14,209 nt of DNA from a bacterium (GCA_021781865.1 JAJXVZ010000013.1:1-14209); one strand, 5' to 3'; positions 5,679 to 12,254 are shown, counted from the first letter of the stretch. Program-made: numbers and translations. Notes: generated from the sequence alone by a model not told the origin.

Positions 5679-5707
5679 CTAATCCAAATACCCAAAGGTA
5701 AATAGAA

Positions 5708-6316
5708 TCAGCGGGAAAGGAACTGACGACCAACGCCCCAGCGGCCCGGGTCGTCGAGCGGATCCGCCTCGAAGCGCCAGCCGAGGTCGTGGCCGCGACA
5801 GTAGCCGCGGACCGCCCACAGAACGCCATTGATGTCGCGGATGTAGCCGACGTTGGCGTATCCGTTCGTCAGAAGCGCCCCCTTCTCGCCGTTCGGCTGC
5901 TTCGCAAAGACTGCGAAGAACTGACCGAGGGTGATTTCGACCTTCGCTTCGCCGCCGAGGGCGGTGATGATGGCGGGGTCGAAGGAATTTTCGAGCAGCT
6001 TGTTGATAGCGAACTCTTCGGCGGCAACTTCGTCGCTTTCAACCTTCGGCAGGAAGTACTGCCTCATGTTGTATCCGAGGTAGCTAATCTTCACCTTGGC
6101 CTTCTTCGAAGTGTCGACGATGAGGTGCTCGCTGGCCGTAAACAACGTGATGGCCGGAATGGCGATCGTGGTCGAGAGGCGTTCGAGAAGCTTCTTTGCG
6201 ACCGCTTCAGAAAACACCAACTCGTCGCGGAGGAATTTCAAGGCCGCCTCCTCGCCACCCATTTTTTTCACAATGGCGTTCAGTTGACCGGCCGTCAGAT
6301 TCTGCGATGCAAACAT
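5708..6316 (-). CDS. CPR-type hypothetical protein with LTAGQLNAIVKK N-terminus
   Basis: A 202-residue soluble protein with no signal peptide or membrane helix. The first about 33 residues (SQNLTAGQLNAIVKKMGG, then EEAALKFLRDEL) form a helical module that I recall at the N-terminus of many different CPR hypothetical proteins; the function is not known. The remainder looks like a mixed fold ending in an aromatic, charged stretch (VLWAVRGYCRGHDLGW, then DDPGRWGVGRQFL) with one cysteine, C173. The start is secure: AAGGAG seven bases before the ATG at 6314-6316. The gene is visibly GC-richer than its neighbours and forms its own unit, with a TTGACA promoter (6461-6489), a long hairpin-rich leader and a long-stem terminator. 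Its composition suggests separate evolutionary history or strong expression. Confidence 0.85.
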   Translation of the reverse strand: MFASQNLTAGQLNAIVKKMGGEEAALKFLRDELVFSEAVAKKLLERLSTTIAIPAITLFTASEHLIVDTSKKAKVKISYLGYNMRQYFLPKVESDEVAAEEFAINKLLENSFDPAIITALGGEAKVEITLGQFFAVFAKQPNGEKGALLTNGYANVGYIRDINGVLWAVRGYCRGHDLGWRFEADPLDDPGRWGVGRQFLSR

Positions 6317-6454
6317 GATATTCTCCTTGCGCTTAGTTGCGCTTTGATTTTCCTCTTACCCGAGGTGAGACTGTTGGCGATTCGCCACAGCAAAGAATGG
6401 CCTATGGGCCGTTTTCTGCTGGGATGAACTTCAAAGAGCGATGTAACTAGTCTG
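6317..6454 (-). promoter_or_regulatory. Structured 5' leader RNA
   Basis: The leader from the predicted start (about 6454) to the ATG is about 138 bases and holds a series of hairpins. At 6388-6421 there is a 15-position stem with 13 pairs and a 4-base loop. A TGGCG-AAT-CGCCA hairpin follows at 6375-6387. Next come CCTC-GGGTAA-GAGG and a GCGC-AACTAA-GCGC hairpin that ends against the AAGGAG ribosome binding site. It may be a regulatory leader; no known riboswitch class was recognised. Confidence 0.6.
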
Positions 6455-6460
6455 ATATAG

Positions 6461-6489
6461 AGTAGACATCACGTGCAGAACAATGTCAA
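6461..6489 (-). promoter_or_regulatory. Promoter of the structured-leader gene
   Basis: Minus strand -35 TTGACA (6484-6489, perfect consensus), 17-base spacer, -10 TCTACT (6461-6466, four of six). Predicted start near 6454. The -35 overlaps the first codons of the divergent frame at 6483. Confidence 0.6.
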
Positions 6490-6668
6490 TAGCTTCCATG
6501 TGTGGGGCTTTTGCGAGAGTAGCGAGAGAGAAGGTGAAGACAAATGAGATGGACGTGCGAAGATATGCGAAATACCTCCTAGAGAATGGGTCGCTCTCTG
6601 AGAAGCGAGAGCTGCTCGTACATCTGAAAGGAAAGATCATTTATGAACGATTGAGAGATCACGTTTGA
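6483..6668 (+). CDS. Small hypothetical protein, divergent from the GC-rich gene
   Basis: A 61-codon plus-strand frame. The C-terminal part (MDVRRYAKYLLENG, then SLSEKRELLVHLKGKIIYER) reads like real helical protein and faintly recalls the C-terminal tails of serine recombinases in CPR genomes; without a catalytic domain this is only a hint, and it could be a remnant. Possible upstream elements are TTCAAA (6430-6435), 17 bases, TGATAT (6453-6458). There is no Shine-Dalgarno sequence at the ATG 6483; ATGs at 6498 and 6549 are alternatives. A 14-bp stem just downstream (6686-6717) has a G-U pair that is stable only in plus-strand RNA, which supports transcription in this direction. Confidence 0.5.
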   Translation: MSIASMCGAFARVAREKVKTNEMDVRRYAKYLLENGSLSEKRELLVHLKGKIIYERLRDHV

Positions 6669-6685
6669 GGATTAGTGTTACCTAG

Positions 6686-6717
6686 CAAAACCGCGCGATG
6701 AATATCGCGTGGTTTTG
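6686..6717 (+). terminator. Hairpin terminator after the small plus-strand gene
   Basis: Arms 6686-6699 and 6704-6717 pair over 14 positions with one G-U wobble and a GAAT loop. The 3' arm ends GGTTTTG and is followed by TCGTT, an imperfect U-run. In minus-strand RNA the wobble becomes a mismatch, favouring plus-strand use. Confidence 0.65.
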
Positions 6718-6800
6718 TCGTTAAACACCCCTAAAGGTACCGCACCAAAACTACGACCTACTTAGAGCCGAATGGTCTTAAAACCGCGCACTGACTGATG

Positions 6801-6884
6801 TGCCCAGGAGAGGACTCGAACCTCCAATCCCTTTCGGGAGCTACCACCTCAAGGTAGTGCGTCTACCAATTTCGCCACCTGGGC
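6801..6884 (-). tRNA. tRNA-Leu (GAG)
   Basis: Minus strand: acceptor GCCCAGG/CCTGGGC, anticodon stem CTACC/GGTAG with loop TTGAGGT (anticodon GAG), long variable arm CTCCCGAAAGGGA typical of leucine tRNA, T-arm GGAGG-TTCGAGT-CCTCT, discriminator A. CCA is not encoded. It starts 16 bases after the rplS stop and is probably co-transcribed. Confidence 0.96.
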
Positions 6885-6900
6885 AGTGAAAAATACTATA

Positions 6901-7353
6901 CTACACGGAAACTTCCTCGCTTTTCGTTTCTATGGGTACAACCTCTTCATCACTTTTGAGGTGCATCATGCGCGCATTACGCAGTTGGCGGCGTACTGCT
7001 TTAGCCGCTTTTTCGCGAATAAAGTAGAGCTTTGCACGACGCACACGAGAGCGCTTTACAATTTCAATCGAATCGATCACCGGTGAATAGAGCGGGAATG
7101 TTTTTTCCACACCAATACCTGAAAGCGTCGCACGCACAGTGAACATTCCGCCAGCCTCGGTACCGTGCTTCGTTGACAGAACGAGACCTTCAAATACCTG
7201 TTTGCGGGCGTTCTTGATGGTTTTTTCTTTTTTGTCGGTACCACGACCTTTTTTGAGCTCCACAATATTTTGTATAACGCGCACGGTATCACCAGCGCGA
7301 ATCCCAAGTTTCGCGCGACCTTCTGCATTAACCGGAGTTATTACCTTCCGCAT
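6901..7353 (-). CDS. rplS: 50S ribosomal protein L19
   Basis: L19 lies at the 30S-50S interface. The family core is clear: GIRAGDTVRV (17-26), QVFEGLVLSTKHGTEAGGMF (52-71), GVEKTFPLYSPVIDSIEIVK (81-100) and SRVRRAKLYFIREKAAKAVR (102-121). I choose the ATG at 7351-7353 (150 residues); an in-frame GTG at 7372-7374 would overlap the end of the preceding gene. The product is longer than typical L19 (about 115-120) for two reasons: a basic insertion at about 34-50 (KKGRGTDKKEKTIKNAR) where most L19 proteins have a short turn, and an acidic C-terminal tail of about 20 residues. It lies 14 bases after the pseudouridine synthase gene. Confidence 0.96.
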   Translation of the reverse strand: MRKVITPVNAEGRAKLGIRAGDTVRVIQNIVELKKGRGTDKKEKTIKNARKQVFEGLVLSTKHGTEAGGMFTVRATLSGIGVEKTFPLYSPVIDSIEIVKRSRVRRAKLYFIREKAAKAVRRQLRNARMMHLKSDEEVVPIETKSEEVSV

Positions 7354-7367
7354 AAGTAATACGCACA

Positions 7368-8069
7368 CTAGCACGCGTCGGTGTGAAGGGCAAACTTCCC
7401 GTCTATGGCGTGGAAATGAGAAAATGCGGGAGCGAGGTCATTTGGTATAGGCGCGATAACACCTATGCGCTCGCCTGATGGTAATGGGAGATTAAGCATA
7501 TAAGCATGGAGGCCGAGTCGAGAGATGCCGAGGGCAAGAGGGTGGTTCGGCGCATAAAGCGAGTCTCCAACAATAGGATGATGAATCGCCTTGAGATGAA
7601 CCCGAATCTGGTGTGTTCTGCCAGTTTCTGGATGCACCTTAAGAAGCGCATAACCCTTCGTTTCTCCGATCACTTCATACTGCGTGAGTGATTCCCGCAA
7701 CCGTCCCTTCGCTTTAGGTTGGGCGCTACGCAGACGAAAATCTTTACGTGAACGTCCTATGTCAAAATCAATGATGCCTTTCTTCTCCTTCGGGATACCG
7801 TAGACAAATGCGAGATATGTTTTTTTTACTTCCCGATCGTGAAATGCTTTACGCAGAAACTCATATGCCGGCATGTTTTTCGCGAAGACAAGTACGCCAG
7901 AAGTGTCGCGATCAAGTCGATGCGTGTATCCAACTCCCGTTGGATACTTCTTTTTAAACCAGTCTTCCGCCGTTGATGCATTTGATCTCCCGTCAGCATG
8001 CGTTAAAAGACCCGCTGGCTTCGCGATGGCAACTACATCGGCATCCTCATAAAGGATCGGGAGATCCAT
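7368..8069 (-). CDS. RluA-family RNA pseudouridine synthase
   Basis: The enzyme converts uridine in rRNA or tRNA to pseudouridine. The catalytic motif HRLDRDTSG is at 50-58, with D53 the catalytic aspartate. The second conserved block GRTHQIRVHL is at 152-161 and is followed by HHPIVGDSLYAP. The family opening (ILYEDADVVAIAKPAGLLTH) is at 5-24. There is no S4 domain, so this is the compact RluA/RluC-catalytic-core type at 233 residues. The exact RNA target cannot be told from sequence. The gene starts 20 bases after uppS and ends 14 bases before rplS; no strong Shine-Dalgarno sequence is seen at either end of it. Confidence 0.95.
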   Translation of the reverse strand: MDLPILYEDADVVAIAKPAGLLTHADGRSNASTAEDWFKKKYPTGVGYTHRLDRDTSGVLVFAKNMPAYEFLRKAFHDREVKKTYLAFVYGIPKEKKGIIDFDIGRSRKDFRLRSAQPKAKGRLRESLTQYEVIGETKGYALLKVHPETGRTHQIRVHLKAIHHPIVGDSLYAPNHPLALGISRLGLHAYMLNLPLPSGERIGVIAPIPNDLAPAFSHFHAIDGKFALHTDAC

Positions 8070-8089
8070 TGGGTTACCCTACCATTTTC

Positions 8090-8797
8090 TCACACTCCGC
8101 GCCGCCGTTCACGCAAAGAGAATTCCGCGAGAATTGAGTCGAATTCCTTTTTTGTAAAATCTGGCCAAAGAGAATCTGAAAAGAAAAGTTCACTATAAAT
8201 CGACTGCCAGGGAAGAAAATTTGAGAGACGTTTTTCACCGCCTGTACGAATAATGATATCGGGATCAGGAATGTCTGTGGTCCAGAGCGCGGTACGCATA
8301 TCTTCTTCTTGTACCTCTGTCTTCCCTTCTGAAATGAGCCGATTCAATGCTGCAAGTATTTCTGCGCGACCACCATAAGAAATGGCGATAACGAGCGTCT
8401 TCACAGAACCAGTATGTGAGCTTTTTTTCTCAAGTTTACTTGCGGATATGCGTAGTTTTTCTGGTAGACGTGAAAGATCACCGATGAAACGCACACGGAT
8501 GTCCTTTTTTGAAAACTTCTCGAGTTCACGTATGAATACAACATCAAAAAGCTTCATGAGATATTTGACTTCTTCGTTGGAACGATTCCAATTCTCAGTA
8601 GAAAATGCGTATAAGACTACGGTCCCAACTCCTTTGGAGAAAGCATGACGGGTGATCTCTTTTGCTTTTCCCAGACCGGCAGTATGACCTTTTAAACCTT
8701 GCAGCCCACGCGCTTTTGCCCATCGTCGATTACCATCCATAATAATGCCAACGCATGCGGCTGGAGACCCGCCAATCATCTTACGGGGACTGCCCAT
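8090..8797 (-). CDS. uppS: Undecaprenyl diphosphate synthase (isoprenyl transferase)
   Basis: This cis-prenyltransferase makes the C55 lipid carrier for cell-wall and surface polysaccharide synthesis. All family motifs are present: GIIMDGNRRWAKARG (17-31, catalytic D21), the GHTAG that follows, LYAFSTENWNR (62-72), RFIGD (103-107), ISYGGRAEI (139-147) and the C-terminal DPDIIIRTGGEKRLSNFLPW then QSIYSEL (178-204). The length of 235 is normal. The ATG at 8795-8797 has no Shine-Dalgarno sequence; an in-frame ATG at 8777-8779 also fits. The gene begins about 40 bases after tRNA-Val and leads a compact run with the pseudouridine synthase and rplS. The PAP2 protein at 10518 could act on its product. 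Confidence 0.97.
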   Translation of the reverse strand: MGSPRKMIGGSPAACVGIIMDGNRRWAKARGLQGLKGHTAGLGKAKEITRHAFSKGVGTVVLYAFSTENWNRSNEEVKYLMKLFDVVFIRELEKFSKKDIRVRFIGDLSRLPEKLRISASKLEKKSSHTGSVKTLVIAISYGGRAEILAALNRLISEGKTEVQEEDMRTALWTTDIPDPDIIIRTGGEKRLSNFLPWQSIYSELFFSDSLWPDFTKKEFDSILAEFSLRERRRGV

Positions 8798-8821
8798 ATT
8801 TATACAAACCCATGTGCTACT

Positions 8822-8839
8822 CCACTTGGTTTCAAGTGG
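8822..8839. repeat. Hairpin at the 3' end of tRNA-Val
   Basis: CCACTTG-GTTT-CAAGTGG is a perfect 7-bp stem with a 4-base loop whose right arm overlaps the last three bases of the tRNA gene. There is no U-run, so it is more likely linked to tRNA 3' processing or to the uppS leader than to termination. Confidence 0.5.
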
Positions 8840-8909
8840 GCGCTAGAGGACTCGAACCTCTGACCTACCCGGTGTAAACGGGTTGCTCTACCAACTGAGC
8901 TAAGCGCCC
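8837..8909 (-). tRNA. tRNA-Val (TAC)
   Basis: Minus strand: acceptor GGGCGCT/AGCGCCC, D-arm GCTC/GAGC, anticodon stem ACCCG/CGGGT with loop TTTACAC (anticodon TAC), T-arm AGAGG-TTCGAGT-CCTCT, discriminator A. CCA is not encoded. It heads the run leading into uppS. Confidence 0.96.
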
Positions 8910-8925
8910 ATTGCATCACTTTAGC

Positions 8926-8941
8926 GTAAAATTAATTTTAC
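8926..8941. repeat. 16-bp AT-rich palindrome upstream of tRNA-Val
   Basis: GTAAAATTAATTTTAC is a perfect palindrome 17 bases upstream of the tRNA 5' end, in the place expected for promoter elements. No clear -35/-10 pair is visible in 8910-9048, which otherwise holds nothing recognisable. Confidence 0.45.
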
Positions 8942-9048
8942 TATCTACCTATGTGGTATATCCTAAACTTTTGTGTGAAACTAGCACGTCGTCACACTCC
9001 CGTTTCTAGCATTTCAGCAAAAAACGGTGTCTAAATTTCGATCAGCTT

Positions 9049-10182
9049 TTATATTCTATCCGAAAATTTCGCTAAAACAAAATTTTCAAAATTTTCGGCC
9101 TCCTTGTTGGGACGATTTATATATTCTTGGTAGATTTCAAAAATTAAATTTCGTAATTGGTTTTTCTCGAATCGTTCAAAGTATTCTCGAGATTTATTTT
9201 TGAAATCTTCAATCGTCACTATTCCAAGCTCTGTACATCTTGCTTTAAAGCCTTTACTTTCCGCAAAAAACTTCTGAAACTGTTCTTCACTAATATCAGA
9301 AATTTTTCTGACAAAATCTTCGTAAGATTGGAGTTTTTCTCCCTTCTTCAAAACGTCATTGTAAGTTCTAATAAATTCCTCACACAACAAGCTGAAATGC
9401 CCATCGCCATAATCTTGTTTCAATTTACCACTTGCAAGCTTGGATATTTTCCCCTTTTGTTCATCTGTTAACTGTTGAGATAACTTTTCAACGATTGGAT
9501 TGATAATGCTGTGAGAAAACTCGTGATCTTGATTATCAACATTATCAATATGAGAAATTATTATCTGCTCACCAGGGAGAGTGAAATTCCTGCCGGAATT
9601 TGCCTTATATAGCGGGTCAGTAGGAACAAGACTTAATTTTTGCACATTTGTTGTTTTGGAATCCGGTTTGAAAAAATCAATAAGACTCTCGATTCTTTTT
9701 TTGGTTTCTCCCAATCTCTTTAATCGTTCACTTTTGTCACGCTCTATTTCTGCGGCAAATTTTTCTGCTAATGGCGAAGAAGAAAAAGTTTGCTCAAAAG
9801 ATTCCAAAAGAGCTAAAACTTTTTTATGAACTTCTTGCGGGTTTTTCACATGAGATTTATATTTTGCTGCCATTTCCAAAATGCTTTCTACTCTTTCAGG
9901 ATGTCGATAGGTGAGGGCGATATTGTGGAGAGCTTCTTCATCTACCCCTTCTGCGTAAAAATCCTTAATCGTTTTTAGAATTTCGGGGTCCAATGGACTA
10001 TTACGAAAATAATCTGCTGTCTCTCTCGCTAAAGGAGTTTCCGTTTCTCCCCACTCCAGATTCCCCGCTTTAAGTAGCAATGAGAGAAGCTGTGAGCCCT
10101 TTTCTTCTTGAATAACTATTTTGGGCATTTTCATCACTTCAAAAAGTGCCTCTCTTTTCTCTGGCTCTTTCAGTTTTTCCAT
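9049..10182 (-). CDS. Putative zincin-type metalloprotease (HEFSH motif)
   Basis: A 377-residue protein without signal peptide or membrane helix, so probably cytoplasmic. HEFSH at 220-224 followed by SIINPIVEKL fits the HExxH zinc-protease motif, and GHFSLLCEEFIRTY (261-274) supplies a downstream glutamate (E268 or E269) that could be the third zinc ligand, as in gluzincins. The context (DHEFSH..NP) recalls the DUF4932-type proteins, but I cannot confirm the family. Residues 1-170 and 285-377 are mostly charged helices, some likely coiled coil. The gene is clearly more AT-rich than the neighbouring uppS and rplS genes and has no Shine-Dalgarno sequence, which suggests transfer or relaxed selection. 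It stands between two tRNA genes. The substrate is unknown. Confidence 0.8.
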   Translation of the reverse strand: MEKLKEPEKREALFEVMKMPKIVIQEEKGSQLLSLLLKAGNLEWGETETPLARETADYFRNSPLDPEILKTIKDFYAEGVDEEALHNIALTYRHPERVESILEMAAKYKSHVKNPQEVHKKVLALLESFEQTFSSSPLAEKFAAEIERDKSERLKRLGETKKRIESLIDFFKPDSKTTNVQKLSLVPTDPLYKANSGRNFTLPGEQIIISHIDNVDNQDHEFSHSIINPIVEKLSQQLTDEQKGKISKLASGKLKQDYGDGHFSLLCEEFIRTYNDVLKKGEKLQSYEDFVRKISDISEEQFQKFFAESKGFKARCTELGIVTIEDFKNKSREYFERFEKNQLRNLIFEIYQEYINRPNKEAENFENFVLAKFSDRI

Positions 10183-10200
10183 AAGTATTTATTTCAATTC

Positions 10201-10254
10201 ACCGGTAGAAACCTCGAGTACATTGGCTAATTTGATCTGAAAGTTCCTATCGGT
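10201..10254. repeat. Long-stem inverted repeat between tRNA-Leu and the metalloprotease gene
   Basis: ACCGGTAG (10201-10208) pairs with CTATCGGT (10247-10254), and AAC (10210-10212) with GTT (10243-10245), around a loop of about 30 bases. The outermost base is the discriminator of tRNA-Leu(CAG). It may be a leader or processing structure; no U-run follows it. Confidence 0.4.
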
Positions 10255-10335
10255 GGGCATGGGGAGACTCGAACTCCCAAGTCTTGCGACATACGCTTCT
10301 GAGACGTACGCGTATACCAATTCCGCCACATGCCC
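10254..10335 (-). tRNA. tRNA-Leu (CAG)
   Basis: Minus strand: acceptor GGGCATG/CATGCCC, anticodon stem TACGT/GCGTA with loop CTCAGAA (anticodon CAG), long variable arm TGTC-GCAA-GACT (class II tRNA), T-arm GGGAG-TTCGAGT-CTCCC, discriminator A. The next bases are CCG, so CCA is not encoded. It is the second leucine tRNA in the window. Confidence 0.95.
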
Positions 10336-10488
10336 TTTACCCACCTGTGTAAACCACGCATGCATTCTTCAGCAGGCTACGCATTTTAGTGCGCAGCTCA
10401 CAGGGTTTTGGCGAAATTCAGCATAGCATATTGCGATGGTAAATTCTTTTGTTTCAACATAACTATCCGTTAAATTTTAGATTAGTGT

Positions 10489-10494
10489 ATACTA
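10489..10494 (+). promoter_or_regulatory. -10 element of the PAP2 gene
   Basis: TATACT preceded by GTG, about 24 bases before the ATG; the start would be near 10501. No good -35 is seen 17 bases upstream. The rest of 10336-10500 holds a small hairpin (CGCA-TTTTAG-TGCG) but no gene. Confidence 0.45.
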
Positions 10495-10517
10495 CCTAAA
10501 CTTAGACTTTATATGAT

Positions 10518-11024
10518 ATGAACGAGATTGTTATTTTTGTCGCATCTTATGTGTACCTGGTATCCATCGTAACTTTTGTCGGCTACTTCTTCTATACAAA
10601 AGACGCAGGACGCCGACGATTCCTCCTTCTGTCCATTTTTACACTTCCCCTCAGTTATCTTACTGGTTTGCTTGCATCTTCCCTATACTACGACCCTAGA
10701 CCTTTTGTCGTCCTTCACATTACTCCCCTTATCAAGCATGCCGCGGATAACGGCTTTCCTTCCGATCACGCGCTTCTTATGGGGACGCTCGCAGCTATTA
10801 TTATGGTATTTAACAAACGACTCGGAATATTTTTATGGGTTCTAGCAATTCTCGTTGGTGCCGCACGTGTTCTTGCATCGGTTCATCATGCCATCGACAT
10901 ACTCGCTTCCTTCGGTATCGCTCTTTGCGCTACCGCTATAGTGTATGGCGTGCTCAAACACTATGTTTTCAACCAAAAATCTTCCCGATCTGTTCAGGAG
11001 CTGGAAAACACTACTTCTAACTAA
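10518..11024 (+). CDS. PAP2-superfamily phosphatase, possible undecaprenyl diphosphate phosphatase
   Basis: A 168-residue membrane protein with about five hydrophobic segments (3-25, 36-56, 83-98, 103-120, 128-147). The PAP2 motifs are in order: DPRPF around R61-P62, PSDHA (81-85, catalytic H84), and RVLASVHHAID (117-127) with R117, H123 and D127 at the correct spacing. The lysine that usually begins the first motif (K-x6-RP) is replaced by serine at position 54. PAP2 membrane proteins of this size often dephosphorylate undecaprenyl diphosphate or other lipid phosphates; uppS in the same window makes that substrate plausible but does not prove it. No Shine-Dalgarno sequence is seen. Confidence 0.9.
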   Translation: MNEIVIFVASYVYLVSIVTFVGYFFYTKDAGRRRFLLLSIFTLPLSYLTGLLASSLYYDPRPFVVLHITPLIKHAADNGFPSDHALLMGTLAAIIMVFNKRLGIFLWVLAILVGAARVLASVHHAIDILASFGIALCATAIVYGVLKHYVFNQKSSRSVQELENTTSN

Positions 11025-11180
11025 ATTAGCGAGGGTACATGGATCTCTTTTTGTAATAAAAGAGCCACGTCATACTTAGCCGTAAAAGGTGCCGAAATTT
11101 CGTAATTCCTGGTAGTGGTAAGATAAGTTGGTATTGGCCGTCAATATACAATGACGATCAATTTATTAATCGTTAATTAC

Positions 11181-11186
11181 TATAAT
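11181..11186 (+). promoter_or_regulatory. -10 element abutting the DUF5666-like gene
   Basis: A consensus TATAAT ends only four bases before the first ATG (11191) and seven before the second (11194). Transcription would begin at or within the start codons, implying a leaderless mRNA. An ATTAA-TCG-TTAAT inverted repeat lies directly upstream (11165-11177). No good -35 is visible. Confidence 0.45.
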
Positions 11187-11190
11187 CAAT

Positions 11191-11892
11191 ATGATGAAAA
11201 AAATCGCATTGACATTTGGTGCACTTGGGTTGCTTTCTGTTGCGGGTGTGGCATTTGCACAGACAACCTCTACCACCGACACGGGAACCGTGCAATCGAC
11301 GACGGTAACATCCTCGCCCCAAACTCATCCAATGATCTTGGAGGTCGGTTCTGCTGGTAGGGTTCTCATGCGAGGTACTATCGCTTCCGTTTCGAGCGGT
11401 GTCCTCACTATAAATAGTTGGGGTGGTACCTGGACGGTAAATGTTGGCTCAGGAACACGGGTGCTTCCGCTGTCCGCAAACAATGATCTCACTCAATTCA
11501 AAAATGGCGATTTCGTAGGTGTTGAAGGAACGGTTTCTCAGACCGCAAGCTTCACGGTTGACGCAACCCTTGTTCGTGACTGGACATATCGCACGGCAGT
11601 GACTCAAGAACAAAAACAAAACATACAATCTGCACGGGGTATTCGAAACAGTTCTCCGAGGGATTACATCGGCACGGCTAGCAACCTAAATGGGACGTCA
11701 TTTACCCTGACCACTGCTAACGGTACGTCTTACACGGTGAACGTTGCCTCTGGTACTGAAGTGGTGAATCGCAATTGGCTCACACTTTCACTCTCGAGCA
11801 TCAATAGCGGAGATAATGTTCGCGTTTACGGTGTGAATGCGAGCGGAACAGTTGCTGCACAGATTGTTAGAGATGTGACAATAACACATTAG
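11191..11892 (+). CDS. Exported protein with two DUF5666-like domains
   Basis: The N-terminus is a clear signal peptide: MMKK, a hydrophobic core, and AFA-Q at 21-24 as the likely cleavage site. A Thr/Ser-rich linker (25-45) follows. Two similar beta-rich repeats come next. Repeat one (about 58-130) has RGTIASVSSGVLTI, WTVNVGSGTRVLP and FKNGDFVGVEGTV. Repeat two (about 160-231) has IGTASNLNGTSFTL, YTVNVASGTEVV and INSGDNVRVYGV. This G-x-I/V then NV.SGT then L..GD.V.V.G pattern fits DUF5666, an OB-like fold of unknown function. No lipobox cysteine is present, so the product is probably secreted or periplasmic. ATG-ATG doubles the start; no Shine-Dalgarno sequence is present. Confidence 0.85.
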   Translation: MMKKIALTFGALGLLSVAGVAFAQTTSTTDTGTVQSTTVTSSPQTHPMILEVGSAGRVLMRGTIASVSSGVLTINSWGGTWTVNVGSGTRVLPLSANNDLTQFKNGDFVGVEGTVSQTASFTVDATLVRDWTYRTAVTQEQKQNIQSARGIRNSSPRDYIGTASNLNGTSFTLTTANGTSYTVNVASGTEVVNRNWLTLSLSSINSGDNVRVYGVNASGTVAAQIVRDVTITH

Positions 11893-11920
11893 AGTTAATT
11901 ATTTCCGTTTTGTTTAGCGC

Positions 11921-11946
11921 AAAAACCCGCACTCATGCGGGTTTTT
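11921..11946 (+). terminator. Intrinsic terminator after the DUF5666-like gene
   Basis: AAAAACCCGCA-CTCA-TGCGGGTTTTT: an 11-bp perfect stem with a 4-base loop and T-run, 28 bases after the stop. The symmetry means it could work in both directions. Confidence 0.92.
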
Positions 11947-12254
11947 CTGTACTAAGTCAACGACGCGTTGATACTCTTGTCGGTTCAGACGCTGTGCCTT
12001 CTTGGCGAACTTCTCTCCAACGAACCTCTTGATGGCAGCGAGCCTACGAAAACTATATAGAACAGTTCGGTACCGATGATTCCTCGGCGAACGCTTGAAA
12101 CAGATACGAACGAAAAAAGGAATGTCGCGAGATGATATCGCGCGGGCGTTGGTGGTTAGCCCTGATAAACTCCTAAAATAACAGCATAAATATGCTATTG
12201 ATGATCTCGATTTTTCGTGTTGACGTGGTAAAGTAGTGGGCAGTTCGTAATAAG
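11947..12254. other. Stretch without a convincing gene
   Basis: A 118-codon minus-strand frame (11914-12270, GTG start) crosses this stretch, but it reads through the terminator at 11921-11946 and starts inside the promoter of the next gene. Only its basic C-terminal third (RRLAAIKRFVGEKFAKKAQR) looks protein-like, perhaps a gene remnant. Two small symmetrical elements are visible: CGCGA-GATGATA-TCGCG near 12127-12143 and the palindrome AGCATA-AA-TATGCT at 12183-12196. Confidence 0.4.

Noticed and set aside
5789..6427. 212-codon plus-strand open frame
   Set aside because: It is antisense to the GC-rich gene at 5708-6316, which has a strong ribosome binding site, promoter and terminator; long antisense frames are expected in GC-rich genes.
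8799..8804. TATAAA just upstream of uppS as a separate promoter
   Set aside because: The start site would fall inside the first codons and no -35 is present; uppS is more simply read from upstream with tRNA-Val.
11041..11066. CTCTTTT-TGTAAT-AAAAGAG hairpin after the PAP2 gene
   Set aside because: Weak AT-rich stem with no U-run after it; not enough to call a terminator.
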